A stretch of 64,000 nt of DNA from Shimia gijangensis (GCF_900142085.1 NZ_FQZQ01000003.1:221829-285828), one strand, 5' to 3'. Positions 47,474-57,335 are shown, counted from the stretch's first letter. Numbers and translations are program-made. Notes: generated by a model not told the origin, from the letters alone.

Positions 47474-48877
47474 ATGTTGCGAGGGTTTCTTTCCGGAATT
47501 TTCTGGGGTGGGGTGCTGATTGTCGCCGTCATGGGGTTTGTGTCACTTCTGGCGCCATTGCCGGCCACAGTCGCTCCTCAGCTGAGTACAGCTGAAACCT
47601 CGGCCGGGTCTGGCGAAGAAGGTAGCGGAGATATCGGTGAGGTATCCCAGACTGATGAAGCGGTGGATGAGAGTGACAGCCCGGCTGTGTCGGCGCCAGG
47701 AACCGAGGATGCGGCCCCATTGGCGGACACGCAATCCGCGCCACAACCCAACCCGGAGGCTTCTGAAACATCAATGAACGCGCCGAGCGCAGAAGAAGCC
47801 CCTGAAGGCGTGTCATCTCAGACAGACGCGCCCGTTGGAACCTCCACTCCCACACCAGACGCGCCGGAGGCCCCCGAAATGAGCCCTGAGGTGTCGCAAG
47901 AGGTGCCGCAAGGATCGATCACCAACAACCCGGAGCAACCGATGCCGCCGGCTGTGACAGAAGAAGGGGCTTTTGGCGAACCAGACTCCGCGAGCACGGA
48001 TCCTGTGAAAACTCCCGAAAGTGCAGATGTCTCACCGCAGGCGGAATCGCAGGAAGAACAGAAAAAAACAGAAAGCCTGTTAAAACCAACCAAAGATCTG
48101 ACACAAAAAGTCGACCAGCACAGCTCGTCGCGCCTGCCTACCGTAGGAACGCAAGCAGAGACTGCCGAGACAGATTCGGCTCAAGCACCGGTGCAAAACG
48201 AAGCGCCGTTTGTGCGAAATGCGGTGCCCTATGATGCTGCCGAAGGCAAACCGCTGATGGCCATTGTTCTTATGGACGACGGCGCACCGGAAATTGACCC
48301 CGAAGCTTTGCAAAACTTTCCGTACCCTCTCAGTATTGCGATTGGCACATTGGTGCCAGACGTCGCTGAACGGGTGAAAATGTATCAGGGAATGGGGTTC
48401 GAAGTTATGGCGATGGTCGACCTGCCAGGGGCCGCGTCTCCGGCTGATGTTGAGGTCGCTTTAGACGCCCATCTGTCGGTCATGCCTGAGGCTGTGGCCA
48501 TCATGGAAGGCACAGGCGATGGGCTGCAAGGCAGCAAAGCTTTGTCGGATCAGGTTACGGCAGTGCTAAAAGACAGCGGCCATGGTTTGTTGCTTTTTCC
48601 AAAAGGTTTGAACACGGCCCAAAAGCTTGCCAGCCGAGAAGGTGTTCCTGCTGCGAGCGCCTTCCGCGACTTTGACCAAAAAGGTCAGAACGCCAACGTT
48701 ATTCGTCGGTTCCTAGATCAGGCGGCATTCAAGGCCGACCAAGAGGGTGGCGTTGTCATGGTGGGTCGCTTGCGCGAAGAGACCCTTTCGGCGTTGTTGG
48801 TTTGGGGATTGCAGGATCGCGCGGGATCAGTTGCCTTGGCGCCTGTTTCGACAGTGATCGCGGCTAAGCAACCCTGA
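47474..48877 (+). CDS. divergent polysaccharide deacetylase family protein
   Basis: 467 aa from ATG 47474 (AAAGGGGCAAAG upstream). One N-terminal membrane helix (FFSGIFWGGV-like region, residues ~4-25) anchors it. Residues ~40-240 are an extended Pro/Glu/Ser/Ala-rich linker. The C-terminal ~220 residues resemble the divergent polysaccharide deacetylase domain (IVLMDDGAPEIDPEALQNFP, then PYPLSIAIGTLVPDVAERVK). The metal-binding pattern of true deacetylases is not obvious, so activity is uncertain. It probably acts in the periplasm on the cell wall or a glycan. It is divergent from trpG. Confidence 0.75.
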   Translation: MLRGFLSGIFWGGVLIVAVMGFVSLLAPLPATVAPQLSTAETSAGSGEEGSGDIGEVSQTDEAVDESDSPAVSAPGTEDAAPLADTQSAPQPNPEASETSMNAPSAEEAPEGVSSQTDAPVGTSTPTPDAPEAPEMSPEVSQEVPQGSITNNPEQPMPPAVTEEGAFGEPDSASTDPVKTPESADVSPQAESQEEQKKTESLLKPTKDLTQKVDQHSSSRLPTVGTQAETAETDSAQAPVQNEAPFVRNAVPYDAAEGKPLMAIVLMDDGAPEIDPEALQNFPYPLSIAIGTLVPDVAERVKMYQGMGFEVMAMVDLPGAASPADVEVALDAHLSVMPEAVAIMEGTGDGLQGSKALSDQVTAVLKDSGHGLLLFPKGLNTAQKLASREGVPAASAFRDFDQKGQNANVIRRFLDQAAFKADQEGGVVMVGRLREETLSALLVWGLQDRAGSVALAPVSTVIAAKQP

Positions 48878-48905
48878 TGCAGAGCTGCCCATAACGGAGT
48901 ATATG

Positions 48906-49706
48906 ATGCCACGTATCGACGTGAACGGAACCCGGATGCACTACACCGATACCGGTGAAGGGACAGAGACCATCGTGTTTTCCCATGGACTATTGTTCAG
49001 CGGGGCAATGTTCGAAGCGCAGGTGGAACATTTCAGCAAAACCTATCGCTGCATCACCTTTGATCACCGTGGACAGGGCCAAAGTGAAGTCACAGACAGC
49101 GGTTATGACATAGACACCCTGACAGATGATGCCAGCGCCTTGATCGAGAAACTGGGTGTTGGTCCTTGTCATTTTGTGGGCCTGTCTATGGGTGGTTTCG
49201 TTGGCATGCGCCTTGCGGCACGTCGCCCTGATCTGTTGAAATCGCTAATCCTTTTGGAAACCTCGGCGGATCCGGAACCCGAGGAAAACCATGGCAAATA
49301 CAAGAAACTGAATTTTGTCGCCCGCTGGATCGGGCTTTGGGCAGTGATCAATCAGGTGATGCCGATCATGTTCAGTCAGTCGTTTTTGAATGACGCCACA
49401 CGCGATGCGGAAAAAGCGAAGTGGAAAAAGGCGATCGTGGGCAACAACAGGATCGGCATCACCCGTGCCGTCATGGGGGTGGTCAATCGTCTTCCTATTT
49501 ATGATGAGCTGGACGAGATCGTACTGCCTACTTTGGTAATCGTCGGCGAAGAAGACGTGGCCACGGTGCCAGCCAAAGCCGAGCGGATCCACAGGGCGAT
49601 AAATGGGTCCCGCCTGATTTATGTGCCACGTGCCGGCCACAGTGCTACGATCGAGCAACCCGTGCTAGTGAACACTGCGATCGATGAGTTTTTGCAAAAA
49701 GTCTGA
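48906..49706 (+). CDS. alpha/beta-fold hydrolase
   Basis: 266 aa. FSHGLLFSGAMFEAQVEHFS near residue 26 (oxyanion region), FDHRGQGQSEV near residue 54, VGLSMGGFVGMRLAARRPDL near residue 94 with the nucleophile elbow GLSMGG, and a late His in RAGHSATIEQP. This is the 3-oxoadipate enol-lactonase/esterase-like branch, but the substrate cannot be read. Two adjacent ATGs (48903 and 48906) are possible; the second has better spacing from GGAG. Confidence 0.88.
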   Translation: MPRIDVNGTRMHYTDTGEGTETIVFSHGLLFSGAMFEAQVEHFSKTYRCITFDHRGQGQSEVTDSGYDIDTLTDDASALIEKLGVGPCHFVGLSMGGFVGMRLAARRPDLLKSLILLETSADPEPEENHGKYKKLNFVARWIGLWAVINQVMPIMFSQSFLNDATRDAEKAKWKKAIVGNNRIGITRAVMGVVNRLPIYDELDEIVLPTLVIVGEEDVATVPAKAERIHRAINGSRLIYVPRAGHSATIEQPVLVNTAIDEFLQKV

Positions 49707-49730
49707 CGCTGACCAGATAGAACAAGTGGT

Positions 49731-50438
49731 TTAGCTGGGTGTCTGCTGTTTCGAAAAGAATTTCAAAAACGGGCCAATCGCCCCAAATTCCCGCTTGCCA
49801 CGTAGCAGCCAGATCAAAGGCGCGAGGACAAATGCCAGTACGCGCAACTTTCCAGTCTGCCGCTGGGCTTCCTGCCATATCCCGAGAGTGTCTTTGTTCT
49901 GATATCGTTGTTTCGCCGCCTGAACGACGGGGCCAGTACCACCGGTTTCTGCGATCAGGCTGAAAAAAAACACCAAAACATCCAGAGCGTAACCCTTTTT
50001 GTTGTCTCGGCTGGGATCAACACGCTCGAGGTCGATGAATGTGATTTTTGTCTGATCCCAGCAGATATCCTTTAGGGCAGGGCGACCGTGCGAAAACCCC
50101 ATCACATGAAACTGAGCGAGCGCTTCGGCGGCGCATCCTACGGCTGTCTGAAATTGCGTGCTCTCTGCGCCAAAGTCTCGCAGTATGCTGACAAGAATGG
50201 TACCAGACTCTGCCGTGACGAAAAAATCCTCGCCTTCGGCGAGCAGACTGGGAACCGGCAGGCCAAGCGTACTAAACCTTCTGTAAGCTTCCTTTTCCTT
50301 TTGAAACGCCGCAGTCGAGTCGCCTTTTTGTAGACGCATCCGTCGACTCAGGGTTTCCGGACGTTTCAGCCAACCGGCCTGACCATCAATCTCAACGCGC
50401 TCAATACGCGGTTTCGCTGGGTGATGTGAGGTATCCAT
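49731..50438 (-). CDS. WaaP/Bud32-like small kinase
   Basis: About 235 aa from ATG 50438. GWLKRPETLSRRMRLQKGDS and an AFQKEKEAYRRF stretch give the N-lobe. The C-lobe shows FSHGRPALKDICWDQTKITF (His-Gly and Asp-like catalytic loop) then FIDLERVDPSR in the DFG-like position, as in the Kdo/heptose kinases and Bud32. Phosphorylation of a lipopolysaccharide sugar is the usual role, but no LPS gene adjoins. It follows trpE by 40 bases on the same strand. Confidence 0.72.
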   Translation of the reverse strand: MDTSHHPAKPRIERVEIDGQAGWLKRPETLSRRMRLQKGDSTAAFQKEKEAYRRFSTLGLPVPSLLAEGEDFFVTAESGTILVSILRDFGAESTQFQTAVGCAAEALAQFHVMGFSHGRPALKDICWDQTKITFIDLERVDPSRDNKKGYALDVLVFFFSLIAETGGTGPVVQAAKQRYQNKDTLGIWQEAQRQTGKLRVLAFVLAPLIWLLRGKREFGAIGPFLKFFSKQQTPS

Positions 50439-50478
50439 CCTGAGCAGCTCACATATGGCGCGACGAGAGCAGGCGCAT

Positions 50479-51990
50479 TTAAGAGTTTCCGCTGCCTGTA
50501 AAGCGCGCCGCATCGGCCGCTGCGCGACGGATCGCGTTGGATTTATGCACGGTTTCCATGTACTCGGCCTCGGGGTCGCTGTCATAGACAACACCGCCTC
50601 CTGCCTGAATATAAAGCTTTTCGTCTTTCACAATGGCCGTGCGCAGGGCGATACAGATATCCATATCACCGCCCGAGCTAAAATACCCAACACCACCGCC
50701 ATAAAGCCCGCGTTTTTCCGGTTCCAGCTCGTCAATGATTTCCATTGCGCGGACCTTGGGTGCCCCGGATACGGTGCCTGCGGGCATGCCCGCAAAAAAC
50801 GCATCCAGCGCGTCTTTGTCGTCGTGCAATTCACCCACAACATTGGACACGATATGCATCACGTGACTGTAACGCTCGATGATGAATTTTTCAGTGGGCC
50901 GCACAGTGCCAATCTTTGAAACACGGCCGGTATCGTTGCGTCCCAGATCCAGAAGCATCAGATGTTCTGCCAACTCTTTCTTGTCGGCCAGCAGATCTGC
51001 TTCCAACGCGTTGTCTTCTTCCGGTGTCGCACCGCGTGGGCGAGTGCCCGCAATGGGACGGATGGTGACTTCATCGCCAAAAACACGCACCAGAATTTCC
51101 GGGCTGGCACCAACCACCTGAAAGCCGCCAAAGTTGAAATAGAACATGAATGGCGAAGGGTTGGTACGTCGTAGCGAACGATAAAGCGCAAATGGTGGCT
51201 GGCGAAAGTCTTGTGTCCAGCGTTGTGCGGGCACGACCTGAAATATGTCGCCCGCGCGAATATAGTCTTTGGCCTTTTCGACGGCGGCCATATAGCCATC
51301 TTTGGTGAAGTTCGACACCGGTGGTGCAATCTCATGCGCATCGCCCAGATCGCGAGCGGCTTGCGGCATCGCGCGTTCCAAATCGCGCACCGCGTCCATG
51401 ACGCGTTCTGCGGCCTGTGCATAGGCGGCACGCGCCGATTGACCATCACTGACCCACGCTGGGCTCACAACAGTCACTTCACCTTTGACACCATCCAGCA
51501 CTGCCACCACCGAAGGACGCAGCATACAGGCGTCCGGCAATCCCAATGGGTCCGGGTTCACATTCGGAAGATTTTCGACCAGACGGATCATGTCATAGCC
51601 GAGATACCCAAACAGCCCGGCTGATGCCTGAGGAAGATCTTCTGGCAGATCGATGTGGCTTTCTTCAATGATGGCGCGCAGGGCGGTCAGCGGGTCGGCG
51701 TCCTGATCGACAAAGGCATCTGAATCAAAGCGGGCATCCCGGTTGATGCGTGCCGTAGAACCGTGGGTTTGCCAGATCAGGTCCGGCTTCATTCCGATAA
51801 TTGAATAGCGCCCGCGCACTTCTCCACCGGTGACCGATTCCAGCATAAAGGCGTCTTTTTGGGCTCCAGTCAGCTTGAGCATCAAGGAAACGGGCGTATC
51901 CAGATCGGCCGCCAGTCGGGCAAACACAACCTGATTGCGTCCGCCCTCATAGGCGCTGGCAAATTCGTCTAGTGACGGGGTCAATTCCAC
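50479..51990 (-). CDS. trpE: anthranilate synthase component I
   Basis: 503 aa from a GTG at 51990. GRYSIIGMKPDLIWQTHG near residue 61, GDIFQVVPAQRWTQDF near residue 247, FYFNFGGFQVVGASPEILVR near residue 285, RPIAGTRPRGATPEEDNALE near residue 312 and AGTVSGAPKVRAMEIIDELE near residue 405 are conserved in chorismate-using enzymes. It makes anthranilate from chorismate with TrpG ammonia. The N-terminal residues ELTPSLDEFASAYEGGRN hold the region where tryptophan binds for feedback in the family. It lies 41 bases after ppiD. Confidence 0.95.
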   Translation of the reverse strand: MELTPSLDEFASAYEGGRNQVVFARLAADLDTPVSLMLKLTGAQKDAFMLESVTGGEVRGRYSIIGMKPDLIWQTHGSTARINRDARFDSDAFVDQDADPLTALRAIIEESHIDLPEDLPQASAGLFGYLGYDMIRLVENLPNVNPDPLGLPDACMLRPSVVAVLDGVKGEVTVVSPAWVSDGQSARAAYAQAAERVMDAVRDLERAMPQAARDLGDAHEIAPPVSNFTKDGYMAAVEKAKDYIRAGDIFQVVPAQRWTQDFRQPPFALYRSLRRTNPSPFMFYFNFGGFQVVGASPEILVRVFGDEVTIRPIAGTRPRGATPEEDNALEADLLADKKELAEHLMLLDLGRNDTGRVSKIGTVRPTEKFIIERYSHVMHIVSNVVGELHDDKDALDAFFAGMPAGTVSGAPKVRAMEIIDELEPEKRGLYGGGVGYFSSGGDMDICIALRTAIVKDEKLYIQAGGGVVYDSDPEAEYMETVHKSNAIRRAAADAARFTGSGNS

Positions 51991-52011
51991 GGATCAGGCC
52001 CTTGCGTTATC

Positions 52012-52031
52012 AGCCGGCAGGTAGGCCGGCT
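52012..52031 (-). terminator. hairpin between ppiD and trpE (weak terminator or attenuator)
   Basis: AGCCGGC / GCCGGCT, 7-bp stem with 6-base loop immediately after the ppiD stop. The T-run is missing on the minus strand, so read-through into trpE is likely. Confidence 0.45.
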
Positions 52032-53876
52032 TTATTGAAACTGCGCGTGAACTGCGTTCAGCGCCGGTTGGTTCAGCGTGACACCCTGTTCGAACTGGAT
52101 GTTTTGCGCATAAGCTTCGAAGATATCCTGTGACAATCCAGCAGCCCCCTGATCCAACACCGACGCCAGCAAATTGGAAACTTCCGGCGCATTGGGATCA
52201 GGTTTCACGATTTCAATCAGTCGTACAATAAGCAGACCATTTTCTGTCGCCGCAGAAGAGACCGCACCCAGTTCCATTTCGAAAACACTTTGAACAAACC
52301 CTTCCGGAGTGTCGGCCACAAAGCCACTACGCAAAAGGTTGGGCTGGACTGTCGCCTCAAGTCCGAAAGCTGCGAATTCTACCTCGCCCTCAAGCAGAGG
52401 CACCAAACCGTCAGCCATTTCCTGCAGTCGCGCGACCACCTCAGCTCTGCGCCATGCGGTTGCCACGTCGTCTTTGACTTCGGCAAATGGCGCCGGAGCG
52501 GCAGGCGTCTCATCATCAAGGCGCAGCGCGAACATGCCACCATCTGCCAGCGTGTCGATCTGTGGGAAATCCTCTTTGGTCACAACCGCGGCAAGGGCGC
52601 GGAAGGTTTCGTAACCGGAAATACCATCGCTCACGCCCGCATGCCAGCCAACCTGGCCCAGTTCCATTTCTGTTTCATCTGCCAGTTCTTCCAGCGTCGC
52701 ACCCGCAGCCAACAGATCATCCACATCACCCACTTGTGCGTCAATCACACGGCGGGCACGTTCAGCGGCCAGCTCTTCGCGCAGCTGAGGCAAGGCATCT
52801 TCAAATGAGGTCGAAGCCGCAGGCAACACTCCGTTAATGCGAAATAGGGCCGGGCCAAGGTCAGACTGTACTGGACCTGTCAAAGACCCGACGACGGCTG
52901 CAAATACGGCTGGGCCAGCGTCGCCAAGTTCGGCTGCGCTGACATCACCCATATCCACGTCCACCATGTTCAGACCCCGGTCAAGGACCAGTGTTTCAAA
53001 GGATACTTCTTCGTTGTCCAGACGGGTTTTGGCCGCTTCAGCACTTGCCATATCCGCAAAAGCCAGACGCTCAACAAGACGGCGTTCGGGGCGGTTAAAC
53101 TCAGCGTCACGCTCGGTATACAGGTCTTTCAGCGCAGCTTCGTCTACGTCGACACTGTCGATCAACATGGCAGGCGACAGCCATGCATAAGTGATCTGAC
53201 GCTGTGCAGGCACTGTAAACTGATCAATATTGGCGTCGTAGAACGCTTTGAGATCAGCTTCGGTTGCCTCAGTCACCGGAAAGGTCAAAACGTCTTCGTC
53301 CAGACGCGCAATCTCGATTGTACGCTGCTCTCCGACGAAGTTTAGCAAAACATCGCCGTAGGTTTCGTTCATGATCACACCGGATACGATGGCCGCCTGT
53401 AGCAATGTCCGGGCAGCATCTTCTCGAATAGACGCCTCAAACTGGGCCTCAGACATGCGGGTTTGCTCCAGCGCATAGCTGTACGCCGCCCGGTCAAACG
53501 AACCGTCGGCGTTTTGAAATTCCCGAATTTGCAGCAGTTCTTCACGCAGGTTCTCATCCCCGATGGAAATCCCCATGCGGGTGGTCTCTGCGTCCATTGC
53601 ACGGGTCGCGATCAGCCGGTTCAAAACGCCGCGATCGATCCCAGCAGCTTGCGCTTCGCCAAAGCTGACTGCGCGACCCGTTTGCGCATCCAGCGCATTC
53701 ATTTCCTGCTGAAGCGCGCGTGCGTATTCGTTGATGTCTATTTCTTTGTCACCAACAGTGCCGACGCTACGCACCGCGCCGCCGGAAAGATTGGTAATAC
53801 CAAAGCCTCCCAGCCCAAAAATGAGCATGGCCATAAGAATCCAGACCAGTGTTTTCGATGCGCTACCTTTGGACAT
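52032..53876 (-). CDS. ppiD: periplasmic folding chaperone PpiD-like (SurA N-terminal/parvulin family)
   Basis: 614 aa. The N-terminal membrane anchor (SKTLVWILMAMLIFGLGGFG) is followed by a long SurA-N-like helical domain (EYARALQQEMNALDAQTGRA). A parvulin-like middle (residues ~225-400) follows, with poorly conserved active-site residues, as in many PpiD proteins. It assists folding of outer-membrane or periplasmic proteins as they leave the Sec translocon. Its coupling with trpE is context only. Confidence 0.85.
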   Translation of the reverse strand: MSKGSASKTLVWILMAMLIFGLGGFGITNLSGGAVRSVGTVGDKEIDINEYARALQQEMNALDAQTGRAVSFGEAQAAGIDRGVLNRLIATRAMDAETTRMGISIGDENLREELLQIREFQNADGSFDRAAYSYALEQTRMSEAQFEASIREDAARTLLQAAIVSGVIMNETYGDVLLNFVGEQRTIEIARLDEDVLTFPVTEATEADLKAFYDANIDQFTVPAQRQITYAWLSPAMLIDSVDVDEAALKDLYTERDAEFNRPERRLVERLAFADMASAEAAKTRLDNEEVSFETLVLDRGLNMVDVDMGDVSAAELGDAGPAVFAAVVGSLTGPVQSDLGPALFRINGVLPAASTSFEDALPQLREELAAERARRVIDAQVGDVDDLLAAGATLEELADETEMELGQVGWHAGVSDGISGYETFRALAAVVTKEDFPQIDTLADGGMFALRLDDETPAAPAPFAEVKDDVATAWRRAEVVARLQEMADGLVPLLEGEVEFAAFGLEATVQPNLLRSGFVADTPEGFVQSVFEMELGAVSSAATENGLLIVRLIEIVKPDPNAPEVSNLLASVLDQGAAGLSQDIFEAYAQNIQFEQGVTLNQPALNAVHAQFQ

Positions 53877-53966
53877 GTTGGCTCCCTGCCTTGGCGGTCA
53901 TTCCCGGTGATTTTGGTTGTCTACGATGCCAGTCCCAGAGGGGCAAGGGGGCGGCCGGATACAGGC

Positions 53967-55142
53967 CTATATTTCAAAGCTTTTCAGACGATGAAACAAC
54001 GCTTCTATGCCCTGTCGGTCCACATTGGCAAAAGCAATGCGCATCTGTTGCCGGCCTTCTTGGCTGTTTTCAGGATTGAACATCGTGCCGGGCAGGGTCA
54101 GCACATGCGCCTTTTGCACCAAAGCCCGCGCCAGATCATCTGACGCCATATCAAACGGATGCCGCAAATAGGCGAAATAGGCACCAACGCCCATCACTTG
54201 CCATCCCTGATCTGCAATCAGGGGCATGTGATCCGTAATCGCTGCGCGTCGATCCAGAATCTCTGCCCGTTCTCCAGCCAGCCATTGACCTAGATTGCGC
54301 ATGCCCCAAAGGGCTGCGTGTTGGCCTAGTTGGTTGGGGCAAATAGTGACAGTGTCGAGAAACTTTTCGACCTCTGAGAGGCGTGCCTCGCTGGCGATCA
54401 TGGCGCCAACCCTGTGACCAGTCAGACGATAGGCCTTGGAAAACGAATAAAGTTGGATCAGATGATCCGCCCAATCCGGGTTTTCAAACAGAGCATGTGG
54501 CGCGCCGGTTCGAGAATCGAAATCACGATAGGTTTCGTCCACAATCAATTGCAGGTCGCGCCGCGCTGCCAGATCAGCAAAGGCCCTGACCAGCTCTGCC
54601 GAATATTCAACGCCGCCGGGATTGTTTGGAGTCACCAACACAACGGCCCGGGTCTTTTCAGTAATCAGCGCCTCGGCGATCTCGGGATCTGGTAGCAAAT
54701 CTGCCCCCGTGGACAAAGCAACGGTCTTAATACCTTGCATATCAAGCCACATTTTATGATTGAAATACCAAGGCGTTGGAAGAATAACCTCATCTCCTTC
54801 ACCGGCCAGAGACATCATGGCGGCGCAAAACGCCTGATTACACCCGGACGTGATAGCAACCTGAGTATCCGAGATCTTTCCACCATACGCCGCAGAAAAC
54901 TGCGCGGCCACTTCGGCCCGCAATTCAGACATCCCAAACACCGGGCCATAAAGATGCGCTTCGGGCACATGCAATGCGACCTCTGCAATATGCTGGCGCA
55001 AGGCTTCAGGCGGGGGATCGACCGGAGCTGCCTGACTGACATTGATCAGCGGGTGTTCGTCTGTAAATTCCACACCCTGCCGCCAGCGATACGCCTCCAT
55101 TACTGGCGGAGCAAAGGTCGTGGCAGTGCGGGGCAGGGACAT
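53967..55142 (-). CDS. pyridoxal-phosphate aminotransferase, class I/II
   Basis: 391 aa from ATG 55142 (CGGAGA 9 bases upstream). YGPVFGMSELRAEVAAQFSA near residue 69, AITSGCNQAFCAAMMSLAGE near residue 99, VVLVTPNNPGGVEYSAELVR near residue 165, IVDETYRDF near residue 202 and SFSKAYRLTGHRVGAMIA near residue 240 with the PLP Lys. It belongs to the aspartate/aromatic aminotransferase fold type I; the substrate pair is not known. The short ORF extension to 55220 is not supported. Confidence 0.9.
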   Translation of the reverse strand: MSLPRTATTFAPPVMEAYRWRQGVEFTDEHPLINVSQAAPVDPPPEALRQHIAEVALHVPEAHLYGPVFGMSELRAEVAAQFSAAYGGKISDTQVAITSGCNQAFCAAMMSLAGEGDEVILPTPWYFNHKMWLDMQGIKTVALSTGADLLPDPEIAEALITEKTRAVVLVTPNNPGGVEYSAELVRAFADLAARRDLQLIVDETYRDFDSRTGAPHALFENPDWADHLIQLYSFSKAYRLTGHRVGAMIASEARLSEVEKFLDTVTICPNQLGQHAALWGMRNLGQWLAGERAEILDRRAAITDHMPLIADQGWQVMGVGAYFAYLRHPFDMASDDLARALVQKAHVLTLPGTMFNPENSQEGRQQMRIAFANVDRQGIEALFHRLKSFEI

Positions 55143-55166
55143 AGGTATCTCCGATGTGTCGTACAA

Positions 55167-55193
55167 CATGAGCGACCCTAGGGGTCGCTCATG
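55167..55193. repeat. perfect 12-bp hairpin before the aminotransferase
   Basis: CATGAGCGACCC / GGGTCGCTCATG around TAG, between the gpt stop and the aminotransferase ribosome-binding site. No T-run follows on either strand, so it is more likely an operator or mRNA structure than a terminator. Confidence 0.6.
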
Positions 55194-55272
55194 AATAGGG
55201 CAATCCACCCAGGACTTCATCTTGCCAAAAATACTCCCGCCGGAGGCATCAGCCCTTCAAAAGGCAAAAGCC

Positions 55273-55776
55273 TTAGTCAGTGCCGCGGTAGGGCTCAACA
55301 TATTGCAATGCCATATCCCATGGGAAGAAAATCCAGGTGTCCTGGCTCACTTCGGTAATGAAAGTATCCACCATCGGGCGACCTTTGGGTTTAGCATAAA
55401 CCGTTGCGAAATGCGCTTTTGGGTACAGTTTGCGTACCAGATCCAGCGTTTTCCCCGAATCCACCAGATCATCGATGATCAAAATGCCATCGCCATCGCC
55501 CATCAGTTCTTTGTCAGGAGATTTCAACACCTGAGCTTCACCCCGATCTTGGTGGTGATAGGACATGACGCTGATTGTATCGACGGTGCGAATATCCAAC
55601 TCACGGCTCAGGATCATCGCAGGGGCCATGCCGCCTCGGGTGATCGCAACCACGGCCTTCCAGGCCCCATCATCCGGACCCTGACCATCCAAACGCCAGG
55701 CCAAAGCGCGGCTGTCGCGGTGGATTTGATCCCAGCTGATGTGAAACCCTTTTTCGTGTGGAAGACGTTCGCTCAT
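55273..55776 (-). CDS. gpt: xanthine-guanine phosphoribosyltransferase
   Basis: 167 aa. [20 protein letters not shown] near residue 41 and [20 protein letters not shown] near residue 98 (PRPP-binding DDLVDSGKT) identify a type I phosphoribosyltransferase close to E. coli Gpt. [18 protein letters not shown] follows as the base-recognition part. It salvages xanthine or guanine to the nucleotide at the membrane. The adjacent LysE-type gene is 22 bases upstream on the same strand. Confidence 0.92.
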   Translation of the reverse strand: MSERLPHEKGFHISWDQIHRDSRALAWRLDGQGPDDGAWKAVVAITRGGMAPAMILSRELDIRTVDTISVMSYHHQDRGEAQVLKSPDKELMGDGDGILIIDDLVDSGKTLDLVRKLYPKAHFATVYAKPKGRPMVDTFITEVSQDTWIFFPWDMALQYVEPYRGTD

Positions 55777-55798
55777 TATTTTTCTCCTGCTCTGGCGC

Positions 55799-56362
55799 TC
55801 AGCTCAGAGCGATTTTCAATTCGAATAGCGCGATCAATCCGCCAAAGGCCCGGTCGATCGTTGATTTGAGCCGGATATACCCGGCGCGGGCTCCCGGCAA
55901 GGAAAACGCGCGGGCCACAAAGACATACCAAACAGTTTCATTGACGAAAACCGCGGAAACGATGGCGCACATCCACAAGGCTGAGGTGTCTTGCGGAATT
56001 AGACCAGCAAAGATCGCGCCGAAGAATACCGCTGTTTTGGCATTGGAAGCTGCCGTAAAAACTCCCAACCGCAAAGACGCGACAAATCCCATAGACTCGC
56101 GGCTGTCATCAGTTGTGACAATAGGTTGCGAGGCCTGACGCCACATCCGCAACGCAATCCAGAACAGAAAACCGGTGCCAGCAATCTTAAGGACCAAAAG
56201 CAGGCTGGGCAGCAATTGGAAGACCAACGCAAGGCCGGTGATGGCTGCTGCCGCCCAGAACGCGGCCCCAAGACCAAAGCCAAGAGCCAGACCTGCCGCT
56301 GCCCGAAAACCATCCGATGCGGCCACGCGCACCGACACAACAAATGACGGTCCTGGGCTCAT
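55799..56362 (-). CDS. LysE/RhtB-type exporter with an apparent frameshift at its 5' end
   Basis: 187 aa from ATG 56362 ([20 protein letters not shown]). The family begins about 17 residues earlier. Those residues (DFRAAFLSILAIHLAAA) are encoded in frame directly upstream, but no start codon precedes them before the fabI stop. An ATG at 56415 begins MTF, the usual family start, in a frame off by one base; that frame stops at the TGA overlapping ATG 56362. A single missing base after the third codon would restore a normal protein. Otherwise there are six hydrophobic segments, including [19 protein letters not shown] and [14 protein letters not shown]. Members export amino acids or homoserine lactones. 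Confidence 0.72.
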   Translation of the reverse strand: MSPGPSFVVSVRVAASDGFRAAAGLALGFGLGAAFWAAAAITGLALVFQLLPSLLLVLKIAGTGFLFWIALRMWRQASQPIVTTDDSRESMGFVASLRLGVFTAASNAKTAVFFGAIFAGLIPQDTSALWMCAIVSAVFVNETVWYVFVARAFSLPGARAGYIRLKSTIDRAFGGLIALFELKIALS

Positions 56363-56422
56363 TGCGGCGGCCAGGTGGATTGCCAGAATGGACAGGAAGG
56401 CGGCGCGAAAGTCATTGCAGCT

Positions 56423-57241
56423 CTATTTGCGGCCTGTGGCGGCGTCGATATCCGGTGCGTCGACGGCCTTCATGCCAACCACGTGATACCCGGCGTCGAC
56501 GTGCAGGTTCTCACCGGTCACACCGCTGCCAAGATCGGACAACAAGTACAGTGCCGATTTGCCGACATCATCAATCGTCACATTGCGGCGCAGTGGAGAG
56601 TTCAGCTCGTTCCATTTCAAAATATAGCGGAAGTCGCCGATGCCGCTGGCCGCCAGCGTTTTGATCGGACCTGCCGAAATTGCATTGACGCGAATCCCGT
56701 CCTTACCCAGATCCTCGGCCAGATACTTTACGGAGGCTTCAAGTGCTGCCTTGGCGACACCCATCACATTGTAATGCGGCATCACTTGTTCGGCGCCATA
56801 GTAGGTGAGCGTCAGCATCGAGCCACCTTCGTTCATGATCTTCTCCGCACGTGCGGCCACGGCGGTGAAGGAATAAACCGAAATATCCATGGTCATCAGG
56901 AAGTTGTCTTTGGACGTATCCACATAACGACCGCGTAATTCGTTTTTGTCGGAGAAGCCAATGGCGTGGACCAAAAAGTCAATCTTTCCCCATTTGGCCT
57001 CGATGTCGGCAAATGCCGCATCAATCGACGCCGGGTCGGACACATCACAATCAAACAGGGTTTCGACCCCAAGCTGCGCGGCCAATGGTTCAACACGTTT
57101 CTTGAAGGCATCGCCCATAAATGAGAACGCCATTTCCGCACCCGCGTCGGCGCAGGCCTTAGCAATTCCCCAGGCAATCGATTTATCGTTGGCAAGACCC
57201 ATAATCAGGCCGCGCTTGCCCGCCATCAGATTGTTTGACAT
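56423..57241 (-). CDS. fabI: enoyl-[acyl-carrier-protein] reductase (NADH)
   Basis: 272 aa short-chain dehydrogenase. [20 protein letters not shown] (residues ~8-27) binds NADH. The [20 protein letters not shown] region and [20 protein letters not shown] (residues ~152-171, Tyr-x6-Lys pair) form the active site. It finishes each fatty-acid elongation round. It is divergent from pdxH across 94 bp, and its stop lies 7 bases before the presumed real start of the LysE-type gene. Confidence 0.95.
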   Translation of the reverse strand: MSNNLMAGKRGLIMGLANDKSIAWGIAKACADAGAEMAFSFMGDAFKKRVEPLAAQLGVETLFDCDVSDPASIDAAFADIEAKWGKIDFLVHAIGFSDKNELRGRYVDTSKDNFLMTMDISVYSFTAVAARAEKIMNEGGSMLTLTYYGAEQVMPHYNVMGVAKAALEASVKYLAEDLGKDGIRVNAISAGPIKTLAASGIGDFRYILKWNELNSPLRRNVTIDDVGKSALYLLSDLGSGVTGENLHVDAGYHVVGMKAVDAPDIDAATGRK

Positions 57242-57335
57242 TCCCGTCCACTCCGTCCCAATTCAATTAAAGGGACGTTTAGGCGATCCCAGACGACGCA
57301 TCAAGTGCAGCTTGCCGCTGCGGAAGGGGAGAGCC

